From Agrococcus terreus (GTDB lineage: Bacteria; Actinomycetota; Actinomycetes; Actinomycetales; Microbacteriaceae), in the NCBI RefSeq assembly GCF_014645235.1, contig NZ_BMLM01000001.1, positions 1,240,001-1,304,000 on the forward strand: a stretch of 64,000 nt of DNA, read 5' to 3'. Positions within the stretch are counted from its first letter, which is position 1; each line of letters opens with the position of its first letter. The position numbers and the translations under genes are program-made. Under the pieces are notes generated by a model, which was given only the letters and a program-made list of their open reading frames with translations, was not told where the DNA came from and ran no database searches. Shown piece by piece: positions 9,254 through 18,065 of the stretch.

Positions 9254-10033
9254 GTGGAAGGGCGGGCGATGACGAACGAGGTCGACACCGGCGAGGCCCG
9301 CCGGGCACCCGGGCGGGGGGTCCTGCTCTTCGTGCGCGACATCGTCGTGATCTTCCTCGTCGCGCTCCTCATCTCCTTCCTCGTGAAGACGTTCCTCATC
9401 CGGCCCTTCTGGATCCCGTCGGAGTCGATGAACGACACGCTGCAGGTCGACGACCGCATCATCGTGAGCCTCCTCACGCCCGCGCTCATCCCGATCGAGC
9501 ACGGCGACGTCGTCGTCTTCGAGGACCCGGGTGGCTGGCTGCCCGAGCCGCCCCAGGAGGAGGAGACGGGGCTCGCGGGCGCCGTCGACGGCTTCCTGAC
9601 GTTCGTGGGCCTCGCGCCCGAGGACGAGCACGGCTACCTCATCAAGCGCGTCATCGGCCTCCCGGGCGACCGGGTGGAGTGCTGCAACGACTTCGGGCAG
9701 CTGCTCGTGAACGGCCAGGCGATCGATGAGCCGTACCTGCGCCTCGACGCCGAGGGGCAGCCGGCGAGCTCGATGTCGTTCGACGTCACGGTGCCCGAGG
9801 GGCACCTGTGGGTGATGGGCGACAACCGCAACCACTCGGGCGACTCCCGCGCGCACATGGATGCGCCCGGCGGCGGCTTCGTGCCGATCCAGACCGTCGT
9901 CGGCCGCGCCCTCGTCGTGTCGTGGCCGCTCGAGCGCTGGGCGTGGCTCGACCGCCACGAGGAGACGTTCGTCGGCGTCGAGCCGCAGGGCTCCGCCGCC
10001 TGGCCCGTGCTCCCGAGCGGCGTGCCCGGCTGA
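9254..10033 (+). CDS. lepB: Signal peptidase I
   Basis: A 259-residue type I signal peptidase with one N-terminal transmembrane segment (residues ~25-45) and an extracytoplasmic catalytic domain. The nucleophile is Ser58 in PSESM and the general base Lys131 in YLIKRVIGLPGD; the conserved MGDNRNHSGDSR box follows. TAGACT (9241-9246) ends 7 bp before the GTG at 9254, favouring this leaderless start over the ATG at 9269. The stop overlaps rnhB. Confidence 0.95.
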   Translation: MEGRAMTNEVDTGEARRAPGRGVLLFVRDIVVIFLVALLISFLVKTFLIRPFWIPSESMNDTLQVDDRIIVSLLTPALIPIEHGDVVVFEDPGGWLPEPPQEEETGLAGAVDGFLTFVGLAPEDEHGYLIKRVIGLPGDRVECCNDFGQLLVNGQAIDEPYLRLDAEGQPASSMSFDVTVPEGHLWVMGDNRNHSGDSRAHMDAPGGGFVPIQTVVGRALVVSWPLERWAWLDRHEETFVGVEPQGSAAWPVLPSGVPG

Positions 10034-10740
10034 TGCCGATCGTCCCGACGCTCGAGCTCGAGCGGGAGCTGTGGGCGACCGCGGAGGTCGTCATCGGCAT
10101 GGACGAGGTGGGCCGCGGCGCGCTCGCCGGGCCCGTGAGCGTCGGCGCGCTCGCGCTCCGCGCCGACTGCGAGGGCATGCCCGAGCACCTGCGCGACTCG
10201 AAGACCATGACGCAGCTGCGCCGCGAGGCGACGGCGCCGCTCGTGCGCGGCTGGGGCGTCGCGGCGGTCGGCCACGCCTCGAGCGAGGAGATCGACCGCC
10301 TCGGCATCCAGGTCGCGCTCGGCATCGCGGGGCGCCGCGCGCTCGTCGCGCTCCACGAGGCCGGCATCGCCGTGCCGGAGGCCACGATCCTGCTCGACGG
10401 CGCCCACGACTGGCTCGCGCCGGCCCTGCGCGCGCCCGTGCGCACGCGGCTGCGGACGAAGGCGGACCGCGACTGCGGCTCGGTCTCGGGCGCCGCGTGC
10501 GTCGCGAAGGTCGAGCGCGACGCCTGGATGGTCGAGGCCGATGGCCGGCATCCCGGCTACGGCTGGGCGTCGAACAAGGGCTACGGCTCGGCCGAGCACA
10601 TGGCGGCGATCGCCGCGCTCGGCGCGACGGGGCTCCACCGGCGCACGTGGCTGCGGTCGACGCCGGCGCAGGAGGCGAGGCCCGCGCAGGCGGAGCCGTT
10701 GCCGGGCCGGCTGGACGCCAGGGCCGTCGCGGCGCCGTAG
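10033..10740 (+). CDS. rnhB: Ribonuclease HII
   Basis: A 235-residue RNase HII that nicks 5' of ribonucleotides in DNA. The catalytic GMDEVGRG motif (Asp-Glu) lies near residues 21-28; LRDSKTM and the LLDGAHDW strand carry the other acidic residues. The ATG overlaps the lepB stop (TGATG), so it is translationally coupled. Confidence 0.95.
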   Translation: MPIVPTLELERELWATAEVVIGMDEVGRGALAGPVSVGALALRADCEGMPEHLRDSKTMTQLRREATAPLVRGWGVAAVGHASSEEIDRLGIQVALGIAGRRALVALHEAGIAVPEATILLDGAHDWLAPALRAPVRTRLRTKADRDCGSVSGAACVAKVERDAWMVEADGRHPGYGWASNKGYGSAEHMAAIAALGATGLHRRTWLRSTPAQEARPAQAEPLPGRLDARAVAAP

Positions 10741-10749
10741 GATGGCCGG

Positions 10750-11073
10750 GTGGAACCCGAGGACATCGAGGACTACGACCGCGAGGTCGAGCTGGCGCTC
10801 TTCAAGGAGTACCGCGACGTCGTCGGCATGTTCAAGCACGTCGTCGAGACGGAGCGGCGCTTCTACCTCGCGAACGACGTCAAGCTGACGCGGCACGACG
10901 CCGGCACCGACTTCTACTTCGAGCTCGAGCTCACCGACGTGTGGGTGTGGGACATCTACCGCTCGGACCGCTTCATCAAGTCGGCGAAGATCCTCACGTT
11001 CAAGGACGTCAACGTCGAGGAGCTCGCGAGCCGCGACCTCGAGCTGCCGAAGGACCTCGCGATCGAGGAGTAG
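10750..11073 (+). CDS. DUF2469 domain protein
   Basis: A 107-residue protein of the actinobacterial DUF2469 family, always near rnhB; function unknown. It is highly charged, beginning MEPEDIEDYDREVELALFKE, with no membrane segment. TAGGAT (10738-10743), which overlaps the rnhB stop codon, ends 6 bp before the GTG start, so it probably has its own leaderless promoter. Confidence 0.88.
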   Translation: MEPEDIEDYDREVELALFKEYRDVVGMFKHVVETERRFYLANDVKLTRHDAGTDFYFELELTDVWVWDIYRSDRFIKSAKILTFKDVNVEELASRDLELPKDLAIEE

Positions 11074-11081
11074 GCGCGCCG

Positions 11082-11101
11082 CGCCGGCGTGCGTGCCGGC
11101 G
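11082..11101. terminator. Hairpin between convergent genes
   Basis: A 7-bp perfect stem (CGCCGGC/GCCGGCG) with a 6-nt loop lies between the DUF2469 gene and the converging oxidoreductase gene. Confidence 0.4.
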
Positions 11102-11112
11102 TCGACGGCCGC

Positions 11113-13329
11113 TCAGGCCGCCTTGGCCGCGCCGACCGCGAAGTTGTCGCGGAACAGCCCCGTCGGGTCGACCTCCGCCTTGATCGCGCGCAGCCGCGCG
11201 AGGGTCGCCGGCGGGAAGGCGCGCTCGAGCAGGTGCGGGTCGGTGCGCTGCTCGAAGCTGAGGTAGAGCCCCTCCATCCGCTCCTCGAGCTCGCCCCACA
11301 GCGCGTCGAACGCCGCCGAGGTGCCGATCGCCGTGACCGACCAGCGGGCGTCGCGGTGCGCGAAGGCCGTCGCGCCGGCCGGCACGTCCTCGGTCGCGCC
11401 GCCCATCGCGCGCAGCTGGAACCACGGGGATGCGCCGGAGTCGACGAGCGCAGCCGCGCGGTCGGCGAAGCCGGCGTCGAGCGTGCGCACGAGGCCGGAG
11501 CGGAACTGCGGCTCGCCGACGGCGGGCGCGCGGTCGCCCGGCGATGCCATGACGTCGGCGTAGGAGGCGAGCGCCACACGCTGCCCGACGAGCGGGCCGA
11601 GCGCCGCGAACGGCTGGAGGCGGTCGACGATCGTGTCGGGGTCGTCGCTCTCGACGACGCCGTAGAGGTGCGCGACGGCGTGGGCGGAGCCGCGCCCGGG
11701 GGAGAGCACGGCGAAGAGCGTCGTGTCGCGGGGCGTCGCCTCCATCGTCGTGCCGAATCCCTCGACGAAGGCGGAGACGTCGTCGATCTCGATCGCGAGC
11801 TGCGCGTGGCCGACCTGCCCGACCTCGGCGGCGCGCAGCTCGAAGGCGACGACGACGCCCACGTTGGCGCCGGCGCCGCGGATCGCCCACAGCAGCTCGG
11901 GCCGCTCGTCCTCGGTCGTGCGCACGACGCTGCCGTCGGCGAGCACGACCTCGGCCGCGACGAGGCTGTCGATCGTGAGGCCGTGCGCGCGGCCGAGCAG
12001 CCCGATGCCGCCGGCCGTCGCGAGGCCGCCCACGCCGACGCCGCCGTGGTCGCCGCTCGAGATCGCCCAGCCGCGCGGTGCGAGCGCCGCGGCGACCCGC
12101 GTCCAGGTGGCGCCCGGGCCGAGCCGCACGATCCGCTCGCGCTCGTCGAGCACCTCGATGCCGTCGAGCGCACCGACGTCGATGACGATGCCGCCGTCGT
12201 TCGTCGAGCGGCCGCTCACGCCGTGGCCGCCGGAGCGGATGCCGAGCGGCACCTCCGGGTGGGCGCGGGCGACGCCGACGGCGTCGACGACCTCCGCGAT
12301 GGTGCGCGGCCGGAGCACGAGGCCCGGGCTGCCGCCGCGCATCGCGGTGGAGCGCACGGCGGCGTAGCCGAAGTCGCCCGGCTCGACCGCGCGGTCGCGG
12401 AGCGACTCGGGGAGGGCGTCGTAGGCGATGCCCTCCCGCCGCGCGGCGAGCGCTCGGGCGCCGCGGCCGGGCGCCTGCGTGCCGGTCGCGGCGCGCGCGG
12501 CGGTGACGGCCTCGCGCAGCGCGGCGCCCGTGCCCTCGGCGAAGCGGTGGATGGCGCCCTCGTCGTCGGCCATGACGATGAACGTCGAGACGCCGTCGTC
12601 GAGCGCGAGGCGCACGAGCTGCTCGAGCGGCTCGTCGCCGCGGATGTTGAGGAGGCGACGGATCTCGCACGGGTCGCGGCCGGCGCGCGCGGCGGCCTCG
12701 TCGATCCGCCGGTTGCCGTCGGCGAGGTCGCCGGGCTGCAGGTAGGGGAGCGAGGGCAGCCAGCCGTCGCCGAGCTCGCCCGTGAGGCGCAGCATCCGGG
12801 GCTTGTAGGCGCCGACGTGGATCGGGATGCGGTGCGCGGGCGCGGGCCCGCGCTTCGCGCCCGCGAGCGGGTAGTGCTCGCCGCCGCGGACGCCGCCGCG
12901 CACGTCGGTGTCCCACAGCTCGCGGATGACCCCGATGCCCTCGCGGAGCGCGTCGACCGACTGGCCCGGGGTGAGGCGCCGACCGCCCATCGCCTCGATC
13001 GCGTCCCAGAAGCCGCCGGCGCCGAGCCCGAGCTCGAGGCGGCCGCCCGAGAGCAGGTCGAGCGAGGCCGCAGCGCGCGCCGTGACCGGCGCGGGGCGGA
13101 GCGGCAGGTTGAGCACGTTGGGCGAGAGGAGCACGCGGTCGGTCTTGGCGGCGACGAACGACAGCAGCGTCCAGGTGTCGAGGAACGACGGCTGGTACGG
13201 GTGGTCCTGGAAGGTGACGAGCTCGTAGCCGGCCGCCTCGGACGCCTGCGCGAGCGCGACCACGCGGTCGGGGTGCGCCGCGCTCGGCGTGATGAAGGTG
13301 CCCAGCTGGAGCGGGTGGCCGTAGTCCAC
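11113..13329 (-). CDS. Fused LLM flavin oxidoreductase / FAD-linked (BBE-type) oxidoreductase
   Basis: A 738-residue two-enzyme fusion. Residues ~1-290 are a luciferase-like (LLM) TIM barrel (QLGTFITPSA, LDLLSGGRLELGLGAGGFW, PIHVGAYKPRM). Residues ~310-738 are a PCMH-type FAD-binding domain plus a berberine-bridge C-terminus. The RSGGHGVSGRS loop carries the His that normally bonds FAD covalently; the second (Cys) attachment site is absent (SGDHGGVGVGG). Such pairs could oxidise a small molecule with two flavins; the substrate is unknown. A GAGGAGG SD precedes the GTG start. Divergent from a MarR gene that probably controls it. Confidence 0.85.
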   Translation of the reverse strand: MDYGHPLQLGTFITPSAAHPDRVVALAQASEAAGYELVTFQDHPYQPSFLDTWTLLSFVAAKTDRVLLSPNVLNLPLRPAPVTARAAASLDLLSGGRLELGLGAGGFWDAIEAMGGRRLTPGQSVDALREGIGVIRELWDTDVRGGVRGGEHYPLAGAKRGPAPAHRIPIHVGAYKPRMLRLTGELGDGWLPSLPYLQPGDLADGNRRIDEAAARAGRDPCEIRRLLNIRGDEPLEQLVRLALDDGVSTFIVMADDEGAIHRFAEGTGAALREAVTAARAATGTQAPGRGARALAARREGIAYDALPESLRDRAVEPGDFGYAAVRSTAMRGGSPGLVLRPRTIAEVVDAVGVARAHPEVPLGIRSGGHGVSGRSTNDGGIVIDVGALDGIEVLDERERIVRLGPGATWTRVAAALAPRGWAISSGDHGGVGVGGLATAGGIGLLGRAHGLTIDSLVAAEVVLADGSVVRTTEDERPELLWAIRGAGANVGVVVAFELRAAEVGQVGHAQLAIEIDDVSAFVEGFGTTMEATPRDTTLFAVLSPGRGSAHAVAHLYGVVESDDPDTIVDRLQPFAALGPLVGQRVALASYADVMASPGDRAPAVGEPQFRSGLVRTLDAGFADRAAALVDSGASPWFQLRAMGGATEDVPAGATAFAHRDARWSVTAIGTSAAFDALWGELEERMEGLYLSFEQRTDPHLLERAFPPATLARLRAIKAEVDPTGLFRDNFAVGAAKAA

Positions 13330-13355
13330 GGGATGCCTCCTCGGCGATTCGTGCT

Positions 13356-13365
13356 GTTGGACAAC
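13356..13365. promoter_or_regulatory. Candidate MarR operator
   Basis: GTTGGACAAC, a 4-2-4 inverted repeat, lies in the 73-bp gap between the oxidoreductase and the MarR gene. Its position suits autorepression and control of both genes; binding is inferred. Confidence 0.4.
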
Positions 13366-13402
13366 CTATCTGGCGCGCCGCCTATTCCAGTACGCTGGTG
13401 GC

Positions 13403-13942
13403 ATGGCGGACGGCACGGTGGAGGCCTCGGAGGCGGCGCGGACGGACGACACGGAGCTGGGCTGGTCGCTCGGCGTGCTCTTCCGCGAGTGGCAGCGCCG
13501 CGCGCAGGCGGCGACGGCCGACCTCCCGCACGGGCCGCGCGGCTTCCAGATCCTCGCGACGCTCGACGGCGCGACGCCGCGGCAGGGTGCGCTCGCCGCG
13601 CACCTCGGCATCGACCGGACGGTGCTCACCTACGTCGTCGACGACCTCGAGGCCGCCGGCCTCGTCGCGCGCCGCGTCGACCCCGCGGATCGCCGCGCGC
13701 AGCTGCTGGCGCTCACCGAGGCGGGTGCCGCGCGGCTCGCCGCGCTGGGCGACGCGGTGGCCGCGAGCGAGCGCACGCTGCTCGAGGGGTTCGACGCCGA
13801 CGACGCGGCCGCGCTCCAGGCGCTCGTGCGGCGTGCCGCGATGCGCCTCCACGCGGGCGAGGGCGAGCACGACGCGTGCCGCATCGTCGCCGATGTCGCG
13901 GCCGTGCTCGACGCGGGCGCGGCCCCCGCCGACCCGCGCTAG
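13403..13942 (+). CDS. MarR-family transcriptional regulator
   Basis: A 179-residue winged-helix regulator. The recognition region is QGALAAHLGIDRTVLTYVVDDLEAAGLV (described in pieces), followed by the wing RRVDPADRRAQLLALTEAG. MarR proteins repress divergent genes until they bind a small ligand, so the neighbouring LLM/FAD enzyme is the likely target. TACGCT (13391-13396) ends 6 bp before the ATG (leaderless). Confidence 0.9.
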   Translation: MADGTVEASEAARTDDTELGWSLGVLFREWQRRAQAATADLPHGPRGFQILATLDGATPRQGALAAHLGIDRTVLTYVVDDLEAAGLVARRVDPADRRAQLLALTEAGAARLAALGDAVAASERTLLEGFDADDAAALQALVRRAAMRLHAGEGEHDACRIVADVAAVLDAGAAPADPR

Positions 13943-14014
13943 CCGAGCCCCGCTCTCCACAGGCTCGGCCGCGGGCACCGCGCGCGGAGCCCGGCGTGCG
14001 CTTCCCTGCGGCGC

Positions 14015-14383
14015 ATGGAGACGAAGCGGATGCGGCCCAAGGACCGCCTGGGGCTCGACGGCGAGGCCGTGGCGAGCGTGCACCTCGAGCGGCAGGGGAT
14101 GCGGATCCTCGACCGGCGCTGGCGGTGCGCCCACGGCGAGCTCGACATCGTCGCCGAGGACCGCGGCACGACGGTGTTCGTCGAGGTGAAGACGCGCCGC
14201 GGGCTGGCCTACGGGCACCCGTTCGAGGCGATCACCGAGGCGAAGGTGCGGCGGCTGCGTCTGCTCGCCGGCCTCTGGCTCGAGGCGCGCGGGCGCCGCG
14301 GGCCGATCCGCATGGACGCGGTGGGCGTCCTCGCGCGGCGCGAGGGCGCGTGGCGCGTCGAGCACCTGCGAGGGATCGCGTGA
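14015..14383 (+). CDS. yraN: YraN/UPF0102 family nuclease-like protein
   Basis: A 122-residue protein of the UPF0102 family with a PD-(D/E)xK nuclease core: GELDIVAEDRGTTVFVEVKTRRG gives the Asp and the E-x-K (described in part). Cellular role unknown. It lies directly upstream of yifB (4-bp overlap), the usual yraN-yifB-dprA order. Confidence 0.9.
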   Translation: METKRMRPKDRLGLDGEAVASVHLERQGMRILDRRWRCAHGELDIVAEDRGTTVFVEVKTRRGLAYGHPFEAITEAKVRRLRLLAGLWLEARGRRGPIRMDAVGVLARREGAWRVEHLRGIA

Positions 14384-15894
14384 GCGGCTTCGGGCGCGCG
14401 GGCTCCGTCGCGCTGCAGGGTCTCGTCGGCGTGCCCGTGCAGATCGAGGTGCACTCGGCCCCCGGGCTGCCGCGCGTGCACGTCGTCGGGCTGCCGGACC
14501 GCGCGGTGCAGCAGGCGCAGCACCGCACCTGGAGCGCGATCGCCCGTGCGGGGCTCGAGGCGCCGAGCGGCAAGGTCGTCATCAACCTCACCCCCGCGTC
14601 GCTGCCGAAGGCCGGCACCCACTTCGACCTCGCGATGGCCATCGCCGTGCTGCGGGCGACGGGCGCGGTGCCCGCCGACGACGGCATGACGGCGCTGCTG
14701 GGCGAGCTCGGGCTCGACGGGCGGCTCCGGCCGGTGGCGGGCACCCTGCCGCTCGCGCGGGCCGCGGCCGCCGGCGGCGCCAGCCGCCTCGTCGTGCCGA
14801 GCGCCTCGGTCGACGAGGCGTCGCTCGTCGAAGGGCTGCGGGTGCAGGGCGCCGCGAGCCTCGCGCACGCCGCGGCGCTGCTCGGCGCGGAGCTCGACCC
14901 GGAGCCGGTCGACGCGGTCGAGGGGCCGCCGCCGGTCGAGCGCGCCCACGCCGACCTCGACCTGGCCGACGTCGTCGGCAACCGCGAGGCGCTCGACGCG
15001 CTCGAGGCCGCGGCGGCGGGCGCCCACCACCTGCTCATGATCGGCCCGCCCGGCGCGGGCAAGACGATGCTCGCGATGCGGCTGCCGGGCATCCTGCCGC
15101 CGATGCCGACGGCGGCCGCGCTCGAGGTCGCGTCGCTGCGCTCGCTCTCGGGCGAGCCGGTGCCGTCGACCCTCGAGACCCTGCCGCCCTTCGAGCATCC
15201 GCACCACTCGGCGACGGCCGTCTCGCTCATCGGCGGCGGCTCGGGCGTCATCCGGCCGGGCGCCGCGGCGCGGGCGACGAACGGCGTGCTGTTCCTCGAC
15301 GAGGCGCCGGAGTTCCCCCGGGCGGTGCTCGACATGCTGCGGCAGCCGCTCGAGTCGGGCACGATCACGATCCACCGGGCTGCGGGCGTCGCGAGCTTCC
15401 CCGCGCGGTTCCAGCTGCTGCTCGCCGCGAACCCGTGCCCGTGCGGCCGCTTCGGCTCGGGCGACTGCGGGTGCCCGCCGCAGCAGCGGCGCCGCTACAT
15501 GGCGCGGCTCTCGGGCCCGCTGCTCGATCGCGTCGACCTGCAGGTGCGCGTCGACCGCGTCGCGCCCGGCCTCGACGAGGGGCCGCGCCGCTCGAGCGCC
15601 GAGGTCGCCGCGCGCGTCGCCGAGGCGCGCGGCCGGGCGACGCACCGGCTCGCCGGCACGGGCTGGACGGCGATGGGCCACGTGCCGGGTCCGTGGCTCC
15701 GCCGCCACGTGCCGCTGGAGCGGACGATCCTCGAGCTGCTCGAGACGGCCGTGCAGCGCGGCGCGCTCACGATGCGCGGCATGGACCGGGCACTCCGGGT
15801 CGCCTGGACGCTCGCCGACCTCGACGCCGTCGCGTCGCCCACCCGCGCGCACATCGGCCGCGCGCTCGCCTTCCGGAAGGGGATCCCCGCATGA
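14380..15894 (+). CDS. yifB: YifB/ComM-family AAA+ ATPase (Mg-chelatase-like)
   Basis: A 504-residue ComM/YifB protein. The N-terminal ChlI-type domain (VGLPDRAVQQAQ, INLTPASLPK) is followed by the AAA+ core with Walker A GPPGAGKTM (around residue 225) and Walker B VLFLDEAPEF, then a Cys-rich CPCGRFGSGDCGCP motif and a C-terminal lid. ComM homologues are hexameric branch-migration helicases used in natural transformation. The GTG overlaps the yraN stop; the stop overlaps dprA (ATGA). Confidence 0.94.
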   Translation: MSGFGRAGSVALQGLVGVPVQIEVHSAPGLPRVHVVGLPDRAVQQAQHRTWSAIARAGLEAPSGKVVINLTPASLPKAGTHFDLAMAIAVLRATGAVPADDGMTALLGELGLDGRLRPVAGTLPLARAAAAGGASRLVVPSASVDEASLVEGLRVQGAASLAHAAALLGAELDPEPVDAVEGPPPVERAHADLDLADVVGNREALDALEAAAAGAHHLLMIGPPGAGKTMLAMRLPGILPPMPTAAALEVASLRSLSGEPVPSTLETLPPFEHPHHSATAVSLIGGGSGVIRPGAAARATNGVLFLDEAPEFPRAVLDMLRQPLESGTITIHRAAGVASFPARFQLLLAANPCPCGRFGSGDCGCPPQQRRRYMARLSGPLLDRVDLQVRVDRVAPGLDEGPRRSSAEVAARVAEARGRATHRLAGTGWTAMGHVPGPWLRRHVPLERTILELLETAVQRGALTMRGMDRALRVAWTLADLDAVASPTRAHIGRALAFRKGIPA

Positions 15895-16657
15895 CCGCGT
15901 TCCGCGTGCCCGCCGACCGCCTCCGCGCCGCCGTGGCGCCCGTGCTGCCCGAGGGCGCGACCGACGACGACGCCGCGCTCGCCGCCCGCTTCGCCGCCGG
16001 CGCCTGGACGGTGCTGCCCGAGCCGGGCGACGCCGCCGCGGGCGGGATGCGCGCGGCGCTCGGCGACGAGGGCGCCCTCGCGCTGCTCGTCGACGGAGCG
16101 AGCCCGGCCGCGTGGCTCGCCGCGCTCGACGACCCCGAGCTCGGCGCGCTCCTGCCCGCGGCGCTCCAGCGGTGGACGCCGCGGCTGAGCGCCGAGCGGA
16201 TGCTGTCGGCCTTTGCGCAGGCGGCCGCGTTCGGGCAGCGCCTCGTCATGCCCGGCGACGCGCACTGGCCGGCGCAGCTCGATGACCTCGGCCCGCACGC
16301 GCCCGCGGCCCTGTGGGTGCGGGGCGACCCCGCGGCGCTCGCGCGCGCCGGGAGGTCGGCGGCGCTCGTCGGCTCGCGCGCCTCGTCGGGCTACGGCGAG
16401 CTCGTCGCCGCCCAGCTCGCGGGCGGCCTCGTCGATCGCGGCCTCGCCGTCGTCTCGGGCGGCGCGTACGGCATCGACGGCACGGCGCACCGCGCCGCGC
16501 TCGCCTCGGGCGGCACGACGATCGCCGTGCTCGCCGGCGGGCTCGACCGGCTCTACCCGGCGGGCAACGAGGCGCTCCTGCAGCGCGTGGTCGAGACGGC
16601 CTGCGCCGTGGCGGAGGCGCCGTGCGGCACGCCGCCGACGCGCTGGCGCTTCCTCGC
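15891..16657 (+). pseudogene. dprA: dprA 5' fragment, interrupted by element
   Basis: About 256 codons of DNA-processing protein A, which loads RecA on incoming single-stranded DNA. It has the N-terminal helical domain and the start of the Rossmann fold (VGSRASSGYGE, VVSGGAYGIDGTAHRAAL, LAGGLDRLYPAGN) and stops being homologous after RWRFLA at 16657. The frame runs on as meaningless residues to a stop at 16973. The missing C-terminus is at 25834-26290; together they give 408 in-frame codons. The gene is presumably inactive while the element is integrated. Confidence 0.93.
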
Positions 16658-16679
16658 GAGAAAACGCGCTTGTATGCGT
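16650..16679. other. attL junction
   Basis: dprA codons for F-L-A meet element DNA here. The element-side arm TATGCGT (16673-16679) is the inverted partner of ACGCATA at the other end. The proposed crossover is at 16655-16657 (CGC). Confidence 0.7.
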
Positions 16680-17329
16680 CAGTCTGGTCGAGGGGTGATC
16701 GTGACCTGGGTGCCGAGGTGGGCCGCCAGAGCAAGAGCAGTGAGCTTCACCAAGCGGTCCATGAACGAGACGCATCCTTTTGCATCGGCCAGCCTGACCG
16801 ATGGCTCCTTGATCCCGTCTAGTCGCACCGCCTCCAACGCGTCCACCTCGGGCAGTGTCTCGTGCCCGTGGGCGATGTGGTGCCTGATCTTCAGCCACTC
16901 GTTCAGACGTGTGTTGACCATGTTGCGAGACCAGTGTGCCCTTGGTCTGCCACGACCGGCCGAAATTGAATAGGTCCAGTGGGGCCATGGGTCGAATCCG
17001 GCCCCGACCATGAGCGCACGGACGTTGTCGCCGTTAGGCGTCGCGAATTTTCCGATGGCGCTTCGGACCGGGCCAACCGCGACTCCGTACTGAGCGCGCT
17101 CCGCTTGAGATACGTGTTTCGGTTCGCACTCGTCGAGTATCGCGGTGGTCATGTCTTGCACGGCGGCTTGCCAGGCAGCAACGGCCAGCACGATGACAGC
17201 ACGATCTAGAGAGACCTCACGGATGCGTCTTCCAGTTCGCCCGCCGCCGTGATTCTGGTGGATGGCGATGATGTTGTCGCAATGGGTCATGGCCCGCCCG
17301 TAGTTGTCTACGGCCGTCTGAAGATCCAC
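16679..17329 (-). CDS. HEPN-domain protein (RiboL-PSP-HEPN-like), candidate RNase effector
   Basis: A 216-residue, mostly helical protein. KIRHHIAHGHE at ~148-158 contains R149-x4-H154, the Rx4-6H motif of HEPN ribonucleases. The upstream helices (VIVLAVAAWQAAVQDM) fit the RiboL-PSP-HEPN group, which occurs in toxin and antiphage modules. It is the first gene inside attL and is divergent from a single-pass membrane protein, with a 10-bp palindrome between them. RNA cleavage is inferred from the motif only; the target and partner are unknown. Confidence 0.6.
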   Translation of the reverse strand: MDLQTAVDNYGRAMTHCDNIIAIHQNHGGGRTGRRIREVSLDRAVIVLAVAAWQAAVQDMTTAILDECEPKHVSQAERAQYGVAVGPVRSAIGKFATPNGDNVRALMVGAGFDPWPHWTYSISAGRGRPRAHWSRNMVNTRLNEWLKIRHHIAHGHETLPEVDALEAVRLDGIKEPSVRLADAKGCVSFMDRLVKLTALALAAHLGTQVTITPRPD

Positions 17330-17346
17330 ACTGCCCCCTTTGGTCT

Positions 17347-17356
17347 TGTCGCGACA
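17347..17356. promoter_or_regulatory. Palindrome in divergent promoter region
   Basis: TGTCGCGACA is a perfect 10-bp palindrome 17 bp upstream of the HEPN start and before a TATCGT -10-like box (17369-17374) for the membrane-protein gene. It could be an operator shared by both. Confidence 0.4.
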
Positions 17357-17416
17357 GTAGCGTGGCTCTATCGTTTGGCACGCCGTTCGCGGAGGAGTTT
17401 CACCTACTGTGGCGAA

Positions 17417-17932
17417 GTGGACAATCAGCTCATCACTGGCCTACTGGGTGCGATCATCGGTGCCGTTGCGCTAGTCCTTGGTCAGGTGTTTGGACCCGTC
17501 TGGCTGGACAAGGTGCGGCGCAATCGAGACCGTCACGACGCTGACTACGCGGCTCGGAAGGCAGCGATCCAGGCGACGCAGGCGGCGGTGATGTCGGCGT
17601 GGATGGCCCGAACGAGCAGCACTACGAGTGCAGAAGAGCTGCGCAACACGACGAACGAGCTCATCAAGGGCGTCGTGAGCCTGCGAGTCGGACTAAGTGG
17701 AGATGACAGCGTCTCCTTTCAGAACGACCTTGTCATGGCCGTGGGCGCTGCCGTAGAAGCAAAGCTTCCTCTGGTGTGGCGATACACGTCGACCCAGTTT
17801 CAACGCCTAGATGAGCTCCTCGAAGAACCGACGAATGCCCCGGGTCTTGGCCGGGAGATCCGAGCCAGCGTCGAACGCTTCGCCGAAGCTCAGACGCCCT
17901 ATAGCGGTCCATTTGAAAAGCCCGCCGAGTAG
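17417..17932 (+). CDS. Hypothetical single-pass membrane protein, divergent from HEPN gene
   Basis: 171 residues (GTG start) of no recognised family. One N-terminal transmembrane segment (about residues 5-26) is followed by basic residues (KVRRNRDRHD) and a ~140-residue helical cytoplasmic domain. A longer TTG start at 17375 would add 14 basic residues. The layout (membrane anchor plus cytoplasmic helices, paired with a HEPN gene) would suit a sensor or tether for the HEPN protein; this is inference. Confidence 0.55.
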   Translation: MDNQLITGLLGAIIGAVALVLGQVFGPVWLDKVRRNRDRHDADYAARKAAIQATQAAVMSAWMARTSSTTSAEELRNTTNELIKGVVSLRVGLSGDDSVSFQNDLVMAVGAAVEAKLPLVWRYTSTQFQRLDELLEEPTNAPGLGREIRASVERFAEAQTPYSGPFEKPAE

Positions 17933-17946
17933 AAGCGGCCCTCTGG

Positions 17947-17973
17947 AAAAACGACCCCTCCGTCGCGGGGTCG
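17947..17973 (-). terminator. Intrinsic terminator for minus-strand transcripts
   Basis: A CGACCCC/GGGGTCG stem (17952-17973) with an 8-nt loop is followed, on the minus strand, by five T residues (17947-17951). It would end transcription of the zinc-ribbon and possibly resolvase genes. Confidence 0.6.
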
Positions 17974-18065
17974 ATGTGCCGGGGGAAGTCTGGATCTAGA
18001 CAAACGATTCACTAGTAGACGGCTGCCAAGCATCACGGATGCCGTAGTGCTCGGAGCTCGCGCAG

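Noticed and set aside
15435-16973. dprA reading frame continuing to 16973
   Set aside because: The ~105 codons after 16657 are antisense to the HEPN gene, lack DprA similarity and arise only from the junction.
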